From Ophioderma brevispina (taxonomy: Eukaryota > Echinodermata > Ophiuroidea > Amphilepidida > Ophiodermatidae), in contig JAMKCH010005416.1 in assembly GCA_023653785.1 (NCBI GenBank), forward strand, positions 54,561 through 118,560: DNA of 64,000 bases, written 5' to 3'. The notes under the pieces were generated by a model. That model was not told where the DNA came from, did no database searches, and saw nothing but the letters and a program-made list of their open reading frames with translations. The translations under genes and the position numbers were made by a program. Below are positions 21,846 to 35,689 of this stretch, one piece after another (positions within the stretch are counted from its first letter, which is position 1; each line of letters starts with the position of its first letter).

Positions 21846-23918
21846 TGTGGGACGGCATTGGTTTTAATGACTGGGTTTACCAGGGAGACGGCATTGCGTA
21901 AGTCTATAGGCACGTATTTAAATAAATAAAATACTAAATAAATGAAGTTTAAAAAAAAACTTATCACAACTTTCCGCGTAAAATAACAAAGTAGTGTTTC
22001 CATGGTGCCTATTATGTGCCTCTTGACGTGTGTTACTTCCAATGTTTGTAATGGTAACAAATGCATTTTCACATCTAATAAGGGGATATTACTATAAAAA
22101 AAAATCTAATTTTTTTATTCGTGTCACTTAATTAAAATTTGTCGTCGATTCCATTCATTCTGAGAGGTGGTATGGTTTATCCAGGAAAATCAAACGTATC
22201 TTTCACCGAGGTGAATTGAGGCAAACATTGTGCATAGCCTCATCTGCGAGTGCCATTCATAGATTTAATGCATTCTTCGATGCGAACCAGTAACAATCAA
22301 GTTGTTCTCACCATTTAGTGGATATTTCAAATTAACGAAAAAATACCGGTAAACCCAGAAGCATGATGGGTAAAAGTCAAATGTGCTAAAATCAATCCCG
22401 TGAGACTTGAATATTTTGTTTTTCGGCACGATATCACACCATTTGCAAATAATATTGACTTCATAATTCAAAATTGAGAATACACCAGACTTAATCAAAT
22501 CAACTTTTAGCTTTTCTTTTAATCATGCTAATAACACCTTAGACGATTTCAAACACTTTAATTGCTTTAAATAAACGCAGCCGATCCATTAATATTGCAG
22601 ATGGCTCCAAATGACAACATTGTTTTTAAAAAAAAGCGGTTAGTTTTGGCAAAAAACAACAAACAAATTTTTTGGTGGTTGAATCGTAAAAATCTACCTA
22701 TAGTCCACTCAATCTATGAAAAATACAGGTACACCTGGACAAATTGCTACAGGTTTGCTTGCTGTAACTAGCAGTAATCTCCCAAACAACATATCAAAAA
22801 GGATAGAAAAAGGGAAGCCTCGCAAGGACATGGCGGCCTAATTTGCATTTATCTTACGTGGACGTATACGCCCATATTCGACAAAGTCTAATAGCCCCTC
22901 ATAAATGCACGTTTAGGAAGTTTTTCCATTTTGTCTGTTAGTATTTGAACATGTTTTACATAGCTATGCCTGCAAGGTGTGTAGCACTTGCAATTGATAA
23001 TTAAAAGCGGAAAGTGATTGTCATTATTCAAGATGGCTGACATTTCCCCGCCAAAATTCTTTTGCATTCTAGATGATATTATTCAGACTGCATCGGGATT
23101 GGTAATCTTTTAGTTTACAAATTATTATCAGAGAGTATTTATTCAAACACCTTGGGCAACTATTGACCGGGGGCCCTCCCTATGCTAGTGAGGGTATGTG
23201 CCTCGGCCAGGTGAAACAATAGGGTTCCTTTTTCCCGGGTCCTTTCCTTTCAGATAAAATGTAGGCCTACCCAAAAATACGGGGTCCATTCGGTACACAA
23301 GCGAACAGAATGGGGTCATCCAGTAATGAAACACATTAAGGGGCCATATGTTAACACCCTCAAATATTAAATGGAAATGTTCTCTTTTTCATGTTCAAAC
23401 TGCCATGGAATATAAAATTGCTGCCATGAAATTATAAATTTTGTTTGAAACAAAATGTGCACGTAGGCCGGCGAAAATTTTAAATTTGAGTGTTCAAATT
23501 CTTTAAAAGTGGATACGTTTATGGCAACTTTGTGAATTAAAAAGAAGTGGGATAACAGGAAGAAGCAAAGGGTTCATTGTGTAAATATATGTGAACATCT
23601 AAAAAGGGGTCATTTGGTAATAGCCTGGGTAATGGGTAGGAAAGCAGCATAAAAAGGCGACCCCAATGCATTCTAGACGGTCACCAAAGTCAGCATCTCA
23701 CAGCTCTTGACTACGCAGCTCTAGGCTAGCAGGGTGTCATCCAACCCCCAACTAATATGTACTCAGCCACAAAAAATTGACCCTTAAAATTCAAGCAGTG
23801 GGACCAGCTGGTTTTTGTTTTCAACACAAAAATACTTACAAGTTTTATTTTAAAAATATATATATATTGTCTTTAAAAAAAAACACTTTCTATGATCTGT
23901 GTGTTTAAAAATTACTAC

Positions 23919-23950
<32 letters not shown>

Positions 23951-26900
23951 TAAAAGTTGTACAACTTTCTTGCGAAGTGTGCACACCCGATTTAACCAAA
24001 TGTCTTCATGAAGTTGCGCAACCGGAAAATTTCTTGAAGTATTAAAGGTTTATAAATATTACCAGATGAGCGTTACAAACTAAAGTCTTGATTTACCATA
24101 ATGAAGATTCACTTCACAACATAAAAGGCTTGACCGTTTTAAAGTTGTTTCTTTCTCCTATTTCCCCACGGTAAAATTTTTCAATTGACGAACTAAAAAA
24201 AGTTTGCTGACGACTCAAATCCAAATTAAGTGATGAACATAACAGATGGTGGACTATGGATTTAAAAGACCAAACAGACAATATAATAATTTCTGAAATT
24301 GTAGCCCATACGTTATAGTGTTTACACTGTAACGCAAATTTGATAACATGCAACTGGTTTATGACTATAAATTAATATTTCAAACTGACCCTTTATAACC
24401 TGTACTTGAGCCAAACTTATTTGCCATGCTTGTGCCCACAAACTATTTAACTTTAAAATAACAATACTCCAAAAGTCTTTCAAAATGAGTCCTTGCTCTC
24501 GAAATGCTAAATAGTTCTGACTTTGTTAAAATTTTTGAACATAAAATTTTGTAACCAAATGCATATCAAAAATCCTTCCAAATTATTGTAGACAAATTCT
24601 TTGAAATGGACCAAAAATTAAATTCATATTATAAGCTTTTGTCATGGATACTGAAGTTGTAAATTCTACTACCAGTTTATGGTTTTAATTTAAGTTTACA
24701 ATTATACATGAATCAATAATATTCTGTGAAATTGACAGTGTCGTGTGCCCGTTTTATGGACTGATTCACTGCTCATTCTTGAAAGTATTGCCACACAATT
24801 TCAATATTTCTGAATCCACAATCCTCATTGAAAATTCCACCAGAAATGTATTAAATCCAAGAACAGACCATAATTTACCTTGAAACTGTTTCACATATGT
24901 AGTAATCCCAGAAAACATTCTAAAAAATGTTGGAAACAATTTTTTTAATTTCCCAGCATTTTCTTTAAAATTACCAAAAATGTTTTCCCTCCAAAATTAT
25001 ATTCAAATTTCAATAAAGACTTACTTTACTCGTAATTTTAAAATTACAAAATATAATCAGAACGTTAACTTACATTGATTCTTCAAATCAACTGACTTGG
25101 ATTCGCGGGCAAGAGCATCCTCACAGCGCATCCCCTCAGGTCATTGTGTTGTGTCACGTGCCATGGTCGGGCCTCTCAATTATATCTTAAACTATATCCG
25201 CGACCTAATGTGAGCACAAACCCTAAATGTTGCATCTCATACCATTTGGGCCACTTTAATCTCCATGTGCAACATGCAAGTCAACTTGAAAAAAAACCTG
25301 AAAAAAAGATGCTAAACTACATATAGGAGGCTACACAAGACAAAGGTGTAGTCTGATGGCCAAATCACAAGTGAGCTTTCTTAGTTTGAAAAGCGCGGGC
25401 TGAATAGGGGCATATACAAAGAACCAGGTGTTTTGCATTCCACACATACCAGGTTTTATCACACTACACAGGACCTTCAGCCTGGTTAATGAATGGTACT
25501 TAGTCTCTCCCAAGTATGTCTACGCCAGACCTAGTCTTTAACACAAACCCCTATACACCTGTCTTCAAAAAAAATGGTACATATCAGAAAAAAAAATTGG
25601 TTAATATAAATTTCATAATAAGTCAAAACTCTACTTGGAATAATATTAAGAACAAAGACGCCAATGCCCTTTTCCAATGGTGTTTGTTTCATCTTTATTG
25701 CTTTTGTCAATCCAGAATATAATCAATTTAGGTGCGATATACCACACAATCGCTTTGGTGCCACTTTTATGCATGGGCAGAGTTGCTTCGCCCAGTTATG
25801 GCATGCTTTTGGAAGCTCACAAAAGATTGCAACTTGACAAGAAAAACAACAACACAGATTAAGTAAACAAAGAGTCTAGTTTTTAATCGACACCCCGTTT
25901 AATAATCAAACATAATCAGTTCAATAATAAATATCTTCCTTTTCATAAATAATATAAGCAATACAAATATCCATTTCACGGCAATGAAATGGAACTTTGA
26001 ATTTATTACAAAATTGGTAGCTGTTAAAATCATGCAGAAGGAATGTAATTGCAACCAAAATAAACACTCAATCCAAAAATGGTGTGAAAAATATTCCACT
26101 ATCTTGTGCATTTACTAATTTTGAGTCAACAAAATTTAATTTGGAAGCCAGTCTCAAAGTGGTTGGTCGGAAATTTGCGTTTCATGATACTTTCAAGGAT
26201 CAAGAACCATAAAACTCTCTCTCCCAGTTGCTGTACGCCCGCTTGTACGCTCATGGTTCTCTTCTAAGTCAACAAACAACAGTATGTCAAATGTTTATTC
26301 ACTTTATCTTAAAGCCAGAACTTACTGGAGAACTCCAAACTTCCACCCACCATTACGTCGCTGTTTCGTATCAGTTTAAGAGTTTCCTTTCTTTATGAAG
26401 TTAATCCCTTTTAAAGGTTTATCATATTGTCAAGTGTGAATAACTAATGTTTAACAATCCGTGTTCAAAGTTTTCACTCAACCAGAAAGTGGCACCAACT
26501 CGATTTTTGTGTTCCGCCGTAACTGAGTTTAATTCTCGATTGAAACAGGCAAATGAGATGCAATAAAAAATCCTGGAAAGCCTGATATCTTCTCTTTAAG
26601 TGCTGGCAAAACGACTGTCCTTATGTGGAGAATATATATTGAAAAAAATGGGGTTTTTGATTGTACCATTTTTTTTGAGACAGGCTGTTAAACACACACC
26701 CACTGCATACACTGCTGACGTGCATCATGCCTCTTAACATTGAAGTCTAAATTAAATTTGGAATAAAGATTTAGACCAATTGTTATATTTTTAAGTTTCC
26801 CTCTCACTATGACCAGGGGATGGGATATCTGCTGCACAAGATCTACTACACAGCATCATTTGAGAATGCTGGCAGATAAATCAGCCTACATCTAAATGGC

Positions 26901-27880
26901 CCAAGAACTGAATGAAATACATGACCGTCAATGAAGGAAGAAATCATCAACCTATCTGCAATACAACACGGTACCCACTCAAAAGGTTAGACCTCAAGTA
27001 CCCTCGGGGTTTAGATGTGACAGCAAGAAAGACCAAGAGTTAAGGGCCATTACAACAAGCCTCCACGCGAGCAGTGACAAACTGTAATTAGGATGATGTC
27101 ACACACTAGTCTATTTACAATTTTCTCTCGCCAATGACCGGGCCCAGCCGTTGCCCAGTGATCAAGGAAGTAGTGCAATAAACATACGCCTGCCAAGCCG
27201 GTGCAATGATCACCATGTTGCCAAATCACGATTTGGTAGCCCAACTTGGCGACTTTGGTTACTCGGCCCGCTAACTATATACAAAGGCCCCCAAGCGAAT
27301 TCGCGAATCTTTGGTTACTTTTCACTTTCAAATAGACGACATTGTACAAAAGTTGGGATAAATAACGACTTGAAAGTGTTTTAAAAGGTGTTTCTGACAC
27401 ACACAATGCATGTTCTTGCTACAAACAACTATGAAATCAATTAAGAACACTGCTCGAAGGGTCAGTGTGCCCGGCCGTGTATGACGGGTAACAAATGCCT
27501 GCTGTCAATCAGTTGCGATAAACAATAAAAATGAAGAAAGCGAGCACCTTCTGGAAGGCGAAATTTCCTTTCCTTTGTTAACTTTCGTGTATCACAGTAA
27601 TCATCCTGCATGCTGTTGATCGTTTCTATTGTTACGGTGTATGCATTGTATACGCTTGAGTCTGCTTTATTCAGGTAAACTTTTATAATTGATTTTAAAA
27701 TCCACCATCGCATCCCCTCGCGAGTCTAAGTGTTAATAAGTTCTTTGCTTCCTAATTTCTCCTCTGCGAAAGGTAGGTCGAAACCCCCACTTTTTTGAGA
27801 AATTAATTGATCCTTGATTTTGTTCAAGTGAAATTGCTCCGAGTCCAAAATTACGCAAAAGTATAAAGTTTAAAAGTTTT
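21846..27880. other. Long non-coding region, apart from a poly(A) tract
   Basis: No host exon could be supported. 23160-23700 has scattered GGGGTCATTCGGTAA-like words (for example near 23312 and 23605) that may be a decayed repeat. 27050-27385 is locally richer in CpG, with no recognised function. The open frames of 60-84 codons are AT-rich and resemble nothing known to me. Confidence 0.4.
23922..23951 (+). repeat. Poly(A) tract
   Basis: An A homopolymer of nearly 30 bases, perhaps the tail of an old retroposed sequence. No source sequence is recognised upstream. Confidence 0.8.
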
Positions 27881-27884
27881 AAAT

Positions 27885-29350
27885 GCTTCCAATTTTTGAT
27901 AGCTTTTTACAATACAATCAAACGGCAGTTGATATAGCGCCTTCCTCTTCAAAACAAGGTCAAAGCGCTTACCAAACGAGAGTATTACTATTTATCCTAA
28001 AACATGTTTCATCTTTTACAATAACCTGTTGTAATTACTATGAGATAAGTACTTAACATCAACTTACGAAAACAGCTGTCATATTCAATCTCATGTGAGG
28101 GCATAACAAAAACACATTACGCACACATCAACAACTCTTAGAAATAATAAATTTAGAGCTTCTTTAAAGTAACAAGGCTTGGAGTGGGCGAACAGGATGG
28201 GCAAAGAGTCCATAGGCTGGGGCCGCAATTGCTGAAAGCCCTGTCACCCACTGACCTTTTTTGCGGGAAACAATGAGGAGCGTCTTGTCATCAGCAGAAC
28301 GCAATCCTGGCCTGCCGAATATACAAAGAGAGTATTCGGACCAGTAAAGATTGCAATTGCCGTAAATGCCCTTGTAGTAAGAATCATAAGCTTAACGACA
28401 ACCGCGCTCCTAATTGGTAGCCAATGGAGATCCTTAAGGAGTGGTGTGGCTGGTGTCCTCTATCAATTGAACACCACCTGGCTGCGCTATACTGCAAAAT
28501 CTGAAGTTTACTCCGATCTCTGGCCGACATTCCATACAAAAGTGAATTGGCATGTCCATGCGAGATAAAATCAGTGAACGGAGAGATGATGACAACTCTC
28601 AAATGTGATACTCGGGCGGATGGATCCGGAAATATGGCGAAGGTTGAAGTTAAAGACTTAATGATGACCGTTACATGTTTTCAGTCCATAGACATTGTCC
28701 TCATCAACACGACAACCAAGGTTTCCTAATTGCCGAGGACTGGGGGACATCCACTGTCGCGACCCTGATGGTAATATCTTTTGAGCTATGTGTGTAATAG
28801 ATGAACTGCGATGAAAAATTCTGTCTTTTCATCATTCAATTTGAGTTTGTTACAGCGCATCCACTCACTGATTTCATCAATAACACAAGAGATGAGTCTT
28901 TTGGCAGCATGTTTGGCATCACCATCAATCTTAGGATCAAATGTCAAATAGTGCTGTACATCATCAGCATCATTGGTAACAATATTGTGCTTCCGGATGA
29001 TTGATGGGATACAGTATGTGTACATAAAGAAAAAGAGAGGCCCGACCACATAACCCTGAGGAAGACTCGAAAGGGAGATGAGCTTGTTTTGAAATTCATC
29101 CCCAAATGCGCAACGAAAAGAGGGTTCTGCAGGTAAGACCGAATCCACTGTGGAGTACCTTGAAATTTTGAAAGTATCCGTAACCTATCCAAAAGAATGG
29201 CATTGACACAGTATCAAAAGCTGCAGAAGATCTACGCAGCACAATAGCAATTTTATTTTTTCGGCAACCTTTTTGGGGGGGTCGTATGCCTCGAATTGGG
29301 CTGATAATTTTGGCACCCTGCAATGTGTGTGCATAAGCACGAGGTGATAC
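27885..29350 (-). pseudogene. 5'-truncated L2/CR1-type LINE (RT, C-terminal region and 3' tail)
   Basis: On the - strand, RT motif SSAAFDTV lies at 29207-29230, then FQGTPQWIRSYLQN near 29150-29110 and SSLPQGYVVGPLFFFMY at about 29070-29020. The catalytic box reads D-A-D-D at about 28960-28971 (usually Y/F-A-D-D), then WMRCNKLKLNDEKTEF near 28850-28810. Further on come NSLLYGMSA and SKLQILQYSAAR (28555-28480), and GDRAFSNCGPSLW near 28225. The 3' end has AAGCGCTTTGACC and AAGGCGCTATATCAA (27970-27930), the usual 3' tail hairpin region of L2/CR1-type elements. Frameshifts and stops are frequent, so it is inactive. The 5' half is missing, as is common for LINEs. Confidence 0.88.
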
Positions 29351-29359
29351 ATGGACCGG

Positions 29360-29700
29360 CTGGTTTTATTAACATATTTTATGAATATTGATAGGTACTC
29401 ATATGGTGAAGTGTTCAGATGTTTTGAAATTTGGCTCGAATGTTCAGAGGGTCGAATGCCACTACCTGACCATATACTTTAGTGATGAAGATACCAGTGC
29501 CTAGTAAATAGGCTATCCCTGCAGGCCCCTTTAGGAAATTACTTCGTGAGCGGCTACTGCCTTTTTTAAAACATAATGCGAGAACGAGGGCTCTATTTTG
29601 ACGCGCGCTCGCTCTGCGGGTCGGAAATGCGCGGGTCGTTGGCATTAAGAAATCACCGTTGCGACCTGAAATTCAATCACCACAATGCCATCATACTTGA
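29360..29700. other. Short CpG-rich stretch near 29575-29645
   Basis: GACGCGCGCTCGCTCTGCGGG and GAAATGCGCGGGTCG stand out in AT-rich surroundings. This could be part of a repeat or a small CpG-rich regulatory segment. No gene start is seen. Confidence 0.3.
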
Positions 29701-32700
29701 TTTAAAAATGATTATTACCTTAAGGCTACATCTTTTCAAAACACCTTCAATGATAAAGGTATACCCACCGTCTTGCATTTTATTACTCAAAATGGCACAC
29801 TATACATGTCTTATAGCATCTTGTGTTTGTACAGCATACACTAATACAGCATTTGGCCAACCCATACTTTTTGAACCCTTACACATTTTCACTACTATTC
29901 TCATCATGGAAGCCCAAATATTACAACAGTTACAAGGTGAACAAATTCACATGTGTGAAGTTCTTTGCAAGTTTTGCAATTAATCTCATTTCACTATTAC
30001 AAGGAAATTACATTTCATGACACACAAGCACACTTGGATTGAAGAATGTTACACAATTGTCAGGAACTCAAGAGCCTACACAAATTATTTGTTTTGTGGC
30101 TCCATCATTGTACTCAAGTAATCCCCTAAACAACAAACTGATTACCACATTTTGAGTGATGAGGTTATTTATTTCAGAAACCCTGTTGAGAAATTGAATG
30201 TTATGTGTGGTCGATCAACAACAGACTTCTAGAAAAATTTAAAATGCCAAACACCACAAATTACTTAACTATTGCCCTCATAGGATTCCATAGTGCACAC
30301 AACCTTTAAGGAGTGCCAAGTCAGGTCTGCATGCTAAGAGATTGTGTATTTGAGGAATGGTTTAGCAGGCAACGATAATCCGCACCACATCGACACCACT
30401 GTGCTAGACTCCCACCCTTGAAAAGTCAATCATTAAACGATTAAATTTTATAGAACAACCACACAACAACCACATTTTACCAAAATTGCACCTATCCTTG
30501 AGAGCCTATTGGATTCAAAACATGCTTACATGAACTTTCAAATGCAAAGTTAAAACTCTGAATGTCATACTCATTATTTTGACACAGTTGGCTTATCATA
30601 CCCAAAATAAATTACATGTACCCCATCAATTCACTTGTTCAATGAAGATTAAATCAAATCCACTGCACTGTACACTGACCTACATGCCACTGTGTTGTTT
30701 GCCATTAAAAGTGCATCCTAACCCAACCAATTTAGCACAGCTCAGCTCGTTTGCCTCAACTTTCTAACCTCTGACCAACCCGACCTGATTATTTGCAATT
30801 CCTAAACCGATTACGCACCCTGTGTCTTTGTTGGGCTCCCCATCACCATGCTCTCGGCGAAGGCTAAAATTTCTTATAATTACCCTCAAAATTAAAAAGT
30901 CCCTACTCCGAGATCTCCTTATAACTCTTTTTTTAATTAAATACCATACTATTCTCAATTCCTACTCAAACTTTTGATATAACAACACATATTATTATCC
31001 AAAACTGCTACCACCTGATATCACTACAACATCTCTTTACTTTACGCGCCAACTTTTCAACCATGCACCGGGGTCAATGCACTTACAACAATTACCAAAA
31101 TCAAATTGTTAATCCAAATCATACATTTATCAACACCGAGTATACCGTAATCACTAATTTTGTCTCAGAAGCCGACATTTACAATTTAACTCAATTAAAA
31201 CTCAATTATTTGAACCTCGCTCACATTCGCCTCAATATTCAAGAACTCACAACTCGCACTCATCTTTCACCAAAAGACAAACCACACTTCAATACCCTGC
31301 TCTAGCCTATACTTGGTCCATCACTATAACTGCCTAATCTACCCCTCCAAAACTCTGCCTCCCCCTACCACCTACCCTTCCCAAAAATGAGCATCGCAAA
31401 TCTATCTCCTACAAGCATGCTGACAGTTACAAGCCAACTCCTGCCGAGGAAACGTTCAGACGACATCTCTATCTCTGCACTATGTAAACACTTACTACTA
31501 CTCTATTCCCCCTCAACTATAACTCACACAACTCAATATTAAATCCCCATAACATAATCTAACCCCACCAATTTTAATCAGACTACCCTACTCCATTTAA
31601 ACTCACCAAATCGCACATAACTCAGCATCTCTCCATCCCTCAGAACTCGACTAATAATCAACTCTCAACAACTACATTTCTTACCACAGCTCCAACATAA
31701 TACAACACAATGAACAACATTATTCAACTTCAACAGCATTTTTAATACCTATGGCCACCATCTACAAGTATGGCGACCACAAAATGCCATGTACAAATGT
31801 ACATGTTCTTACAGGTGTCCAATCACATACAGTGCTATGCTAATAACTACTACATGTCAGATTTACAATTTCAATGCACATTTAATCACAAATGTAGTGT
31901 CAAACTTGCTCTCCTTTAATGGAGAAAAATTTAAGCAACAATCACACACTTATAAATTGTGCTCATACTTGATGATTTTTGTGCTTTTTGGCAACTCACT
32001 CTTTTTGCACAAGAAAATCCCCTATAATACTATACTAGCCTGATCAGTTCACCTGATATTTTATTTTATTATCTATCAAATAAAAACTCAAAGATTTTTT
32101 CTCATCAAAAACAACCATCCCAATCTATCCCTTCTAAATGCATGTACCCTCGACATAGGCAAACATCACTATGTTTACGAAAATTACACAATGCCTAATC
32201 TCCTCAGTGTTACCTGCCATCTGAAGTGTTTAAATAGCTTTAACTTTCACAACAATGAATTTGCTCAATTTTTGCAATATTTCCCGCCCCCAAAAATTGC
32301 TTGTCCTGAACTCAACCTCATTCACAAATTAAACCATCTCCTACTAGACTCACACCCCTCCTAAATTAAGTCTGACCCCTCACTAAATCTGACCCCCCGC
32401 AAAATCAGATGGGCAAACAATACTTCAAGATTTTCTAAGGTGACTTTCCACACACTTCATACTCAATTAAGACCAACTGGTATACATGCCTGCTTGCCTG
32501 ATCATGGAAAGCACAACTGTAATATCTACTCCAAGAGTACAACATAAAACTACACAATTCAATACATATATAAATTGTTGCTGGCTATCATTCAACCTCA
32601 ATGTGATTTGCAATCCCCTCAAAACAATTACAATTTTGCAGACACCAAACCTAATTTTCTTTCCTCCCTCCCTTTCTCGTTCTCCCCCCCCCCAATTTGA

Positions 32701-33000
32701 TGGTCGCCAAATGTGAAAATGAAATTCTAAATAACACTCCTGAACATCAACTTACCTAAACTGCAAAAGCATCACCAACCCAATTCGAACCCTATACCCT
32801 CTGTTTCCCCCTCATTTTTTATCAAAGTCAATACAAAAAAACAATCATAATCCCCCCGGCCTGATAGCAAACATCAATCAACTTCCTAAATTACAAGTTT
32901 ACAAGCATGGTTTACAAGTACTCACACATAGAAATACACTTTTTGCTGGCCAGCATATTCACACACAAAAAGAGGTTCTCATCGTCGCGTCTTTGTCTGT
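29700..33000. other. G-poor, A/C-rich region with strong strand asymmetry
   Basis: For about 3.3 kb the + strand is dominated by A, C and T, with few G. It is clearest at 30700-32900, with words such as CCTAACCCAACCAATTTAGC and TCCCCCTCAACTATAACTC. The only frame of note, 31063-31305 (+, 80 codons, Asn/Thr/Leu-rich), follows this composition and resembles no family I know. The skew ends near 33000, where GC-richer sequence starts. Confidence 0.7.
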
Positions 33001-33051
33001 CCTTGTCCCTGTCGCTAAAGTGCTTCCTCTCTACCCGGCTCCCCCGCACAA

Positions 33052-33192
33052 ATGTTGAGTCGCGAAAAGAAGTCCGAAAGAGTTCGTTCTGCCATATTTG
33101 AATCTACAATTTTGAGTCCAAAAGATACGTCGGCCTCTATACGAAAGTTGTCAAAAAACGATGCTATTCAATCGTTTGCGTCGTCACCATAG
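33052..33192 (+). CDS. Small open frame of 46 codons, uncertain
   Basis: ATG...TAG encoding a basic, Ser/Lys/Arg-rich peptide that starts MLSREKKSERVRSAIFEST and ends SFASSP. Its even composition differs from the A/C-rich sequence before it. No family is recognised. It could be a first exon, an ORF1 start of a retroelement, or chance. On the - strand at 33440-33400 a CRLEDKIDDMDSRK stretch resembles a LINE ORF1 coiled coil, so a retroelement fragment is plausible here. Confidence 0.25.
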   Translation: MLSREKKSERVRSAIFESTILSPKDTSASIRKLSKNDAIQSFASSP

Positions 33193-33509
33193 TCGTCCTA
33201 ACATCTCATTCTCAATCTGTCCCTTGTCCTTTCACTCACTGTTGGCTTAAGACATGGATGAAAATAACAACAATTAGAAAATCATAATTGTCCAGGTTGG
33301 CTCTACACACGGATGAAATAAAAGAATACTGCAAAAACTCCAAAGTGGTTCCAACTCCAGAACAACACCAACTTTCCCGCACAACGCCATGGCTACTTTG
33401 TTTTCTACTGTCCATATCGTCGATCTTGTCCTCGAGTCTGCACTCATTGTCTGCAATGTTTTAAAATAAATCGTCCTACTGTCGTCGTAGCACCCTGTTA
33501 AGCCTCAAC

Positions 33510-34240
33510 AATCGTGCACTTTGTGGTAAAAGTACATGAAACTTTTCACATTGTTAGTACTAATGTATGTAGAATATTTAAAGATAATGAGTACATATTG
33601 TACCTGTTCCAAATGGCCGCCAGGTCAAAGTACTTCTACATGGGTCAATTTTCAAGTAAGTCATATTTAAGCAAAAATGATCTGAAATTTGCTCATATAT
33701 AGTGACTTCAATCAAGCTCCAATAAGTTATTTGCGTACCTAGTACATAGCGGTTTAGGTTGTATTATGGGTCAAAGTCAACCAAGTCAATACAGTGTTTT
33801 GATTAATGGAATACGATACTTGAAGTTAGGTAAACGCAAATATTAATACTGTTGCGTTAAGTGATAAGTGTTGCTTATTCAAGCTCACAGTAGCTTCAAG
33901 TTAGGACCATATATGTGAAACATTTTAAATACAGTAAAAACATTGTTATTTAAAACATGGCCACAAAGGTCAACACACTTTTGTCATGGGGTAAATTTTA
34001 AATAGTATATAAATAAGAAAATGGTATATTAAAATGGGGACTAATAGTGACATCAGGATTCAAAACAAGTATACTTTACCATACCTAGTACAAATAACGG
34101 TTAGGTAGCACTTGTGGGTCAAGGGCAACCACCTCAAGATATCCTCTAATTAAGATGGAAATACTATACCTGAAATAAGTGAACGGCAATAATAAGGGTA
34201 AGTTATCAAGCTTCAGATAGTAGCTCAATTTTTGCAGTGT
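33510..34240 (+). repeat. Two diverged tandem copies, about 365-380 bp
   Basis: GTACCTAGTACATAGCGGTT, GTGTCAAAGTCAACCAAGTCAA-like and GATACTTGAAGTTAGGTAAACG in the first copy (33735-33835) correspond to ATACCTAGTACAAATAACGG, GGGTCAAGGGCAACCACCTCAA and CTATACCTGAAATAAGTGAACG in the second (34080-34190), in the same order. Confidence 0.65.
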
Positions 34241-34379
34241 AGGTCAGTTTTCACAGTCAGGGGCAGGTACACATCTTAGAGAAGGTGAAGGCGCTTTGTA
34301 CATTTTACAGCTTTGGTATTAATATTACATTCAATTTAATAGGTTCAGGCAAAGCCGGTAGGCAGAGTGGCAAGTTTAA

Positions 34380-35540
34380 CAGACTTGTTTTGAAGAAGAA
34401 TCGGAACTTGGATACTTAACGCGAGACCTAACCTCCCTACTGATGAAGATGGGTGATTAATCTAACAGAAACAAGAACGCAGATTAGCTGTTTCCTCTGA
34501 AGGAAGTGTCCAAACATTAGATTTTGGCTGCTATCGAATCGTAACTGAAATATCTGGGCCAAAACGACCGAAGAACTTGAAATTCTGTGACTTCTATTTT
34601 GGAAGAACGCTAAGGACCATCTAGCTAACCTAAACCTTCGTTTGATTCGCAAAGGGCTCTAAAGGGCCTAAAAAGGGACGGCTCTAATCAGATTCTTTCT
34701 TCAGACAAAGGGCATGCTGCCTTTTATTCTCAACAAGGATGCGTACTCAGATGCACGAAAGCAGCTCTGTCAGTTTACGAGTTACACCTGCCTAACGCGA
34801 TTTTACTCCGTATTAGAGTTCTTTTTAGGAGACCTGCGGCAATGACAAGGTGTTGATAGTCAAGCCTATGGGAAAAAGGGGGGGGGCTTGGCGCTCTCTA
34901 ATATTATCGAGCTCCCACGTTTCTATGGACTGTCCAAGATACAGAGGTGAGGGTCCCCCTACATCTTATTGTTTCCGCTATTTGCTTCCCGACACTAGAT
35001 AGCTAAGCAGGTAACCTAAAACTTCAAACCTTTGACCAGGAAAAAATAGAAACCAGGTGAAAGGATTTGCGAAGACTTGCTGGCCAACTTATATTACTGA
35101 CCCTCAATGATCGAAAGATGTGGTATCTTCGATATAGAATCCTTATTGACATCGTCCCTTTGGGGGGAGACCATGGATATAAGTATATGGAGGTCGCGAC
35201 ACTGATAGCGACACCGATCTCTCCAAATCGTGATGTGAAAGGGATGTTAGAGGTTTTGTTTGTTCCAACAAGCTTACTTCAGGGTTTAAAGGTGACATTA
35301 TACTCCAGAAGCGATGGGCTAACAAGGGGTTCTCCGTTCCTCCAGCCAGTGACTAACCTGTAAATGGAGTCAGTCAGTGTGAGCAGGGATAAAGCCTTAG
35401 ACTTTCGATGCACATTATCCACGCGCAAAGGGAAACGTTATGTGGACGTCACTTTCCGTATAGAGATTGGGACCATTTAACGTTTTTCTTTGACCACATT
35501 AACAGTCTTTGCATGATGTCATCACGTGAGGAAGAGACAA
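34380..35540 (+). pseudogene. Degraded Penelope-like element reverse transcriptase
   Basis: Pieces in order: KEVSKH.ILAAIES.LKYLG (34495-34560); TTEELEI near 34565; ALKGLKRDGSNQILSSDKGH then LNKDAYSDARKQL (34655-34770), the conserved 'ALxxLKxDxSIxILxADKG' block; ELPRFYGLPKIQR at 34910-34948, the PRFYGLPKIHK block; VPLGGDHGYKYMEVATLIAT..RDVKGMLEVLF (35155-35265); RGSPFLQPVTNL.ME at 35328-35368 in place of MGSPxSPxxANLYME; then KRYVDVTF at 35433-35456 and FFDHINSLC near 35485. The catalytic Y-V-D-D has become Y-V-D-V (GTC at 35448-35450). No GIY-YIG endonuclease is visible. Many stops and frameshifts make it inactive. The family call is from motif order and not a search. Confidence 0.85.
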
Positions 35541-35689
35541 ACGGACAGGCATGTGCTTTATGTTGGGATAAGAAGAACGCCTGACTTCACATATGACACT
35601 ACTATCTATTGCAATTAAGACCCACTCAGACCAATACCTTAATTTTTAATTTTATTAATAACAAAATTAGCCACATATGACGCACTGAA

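Noticed and set aside
29700..33000. Mitochondrial DNA insertion
   Set aside because: The A/C bias suggested it, but I could recognise no mitochondrial protein, rRNA or tRNA sequence.
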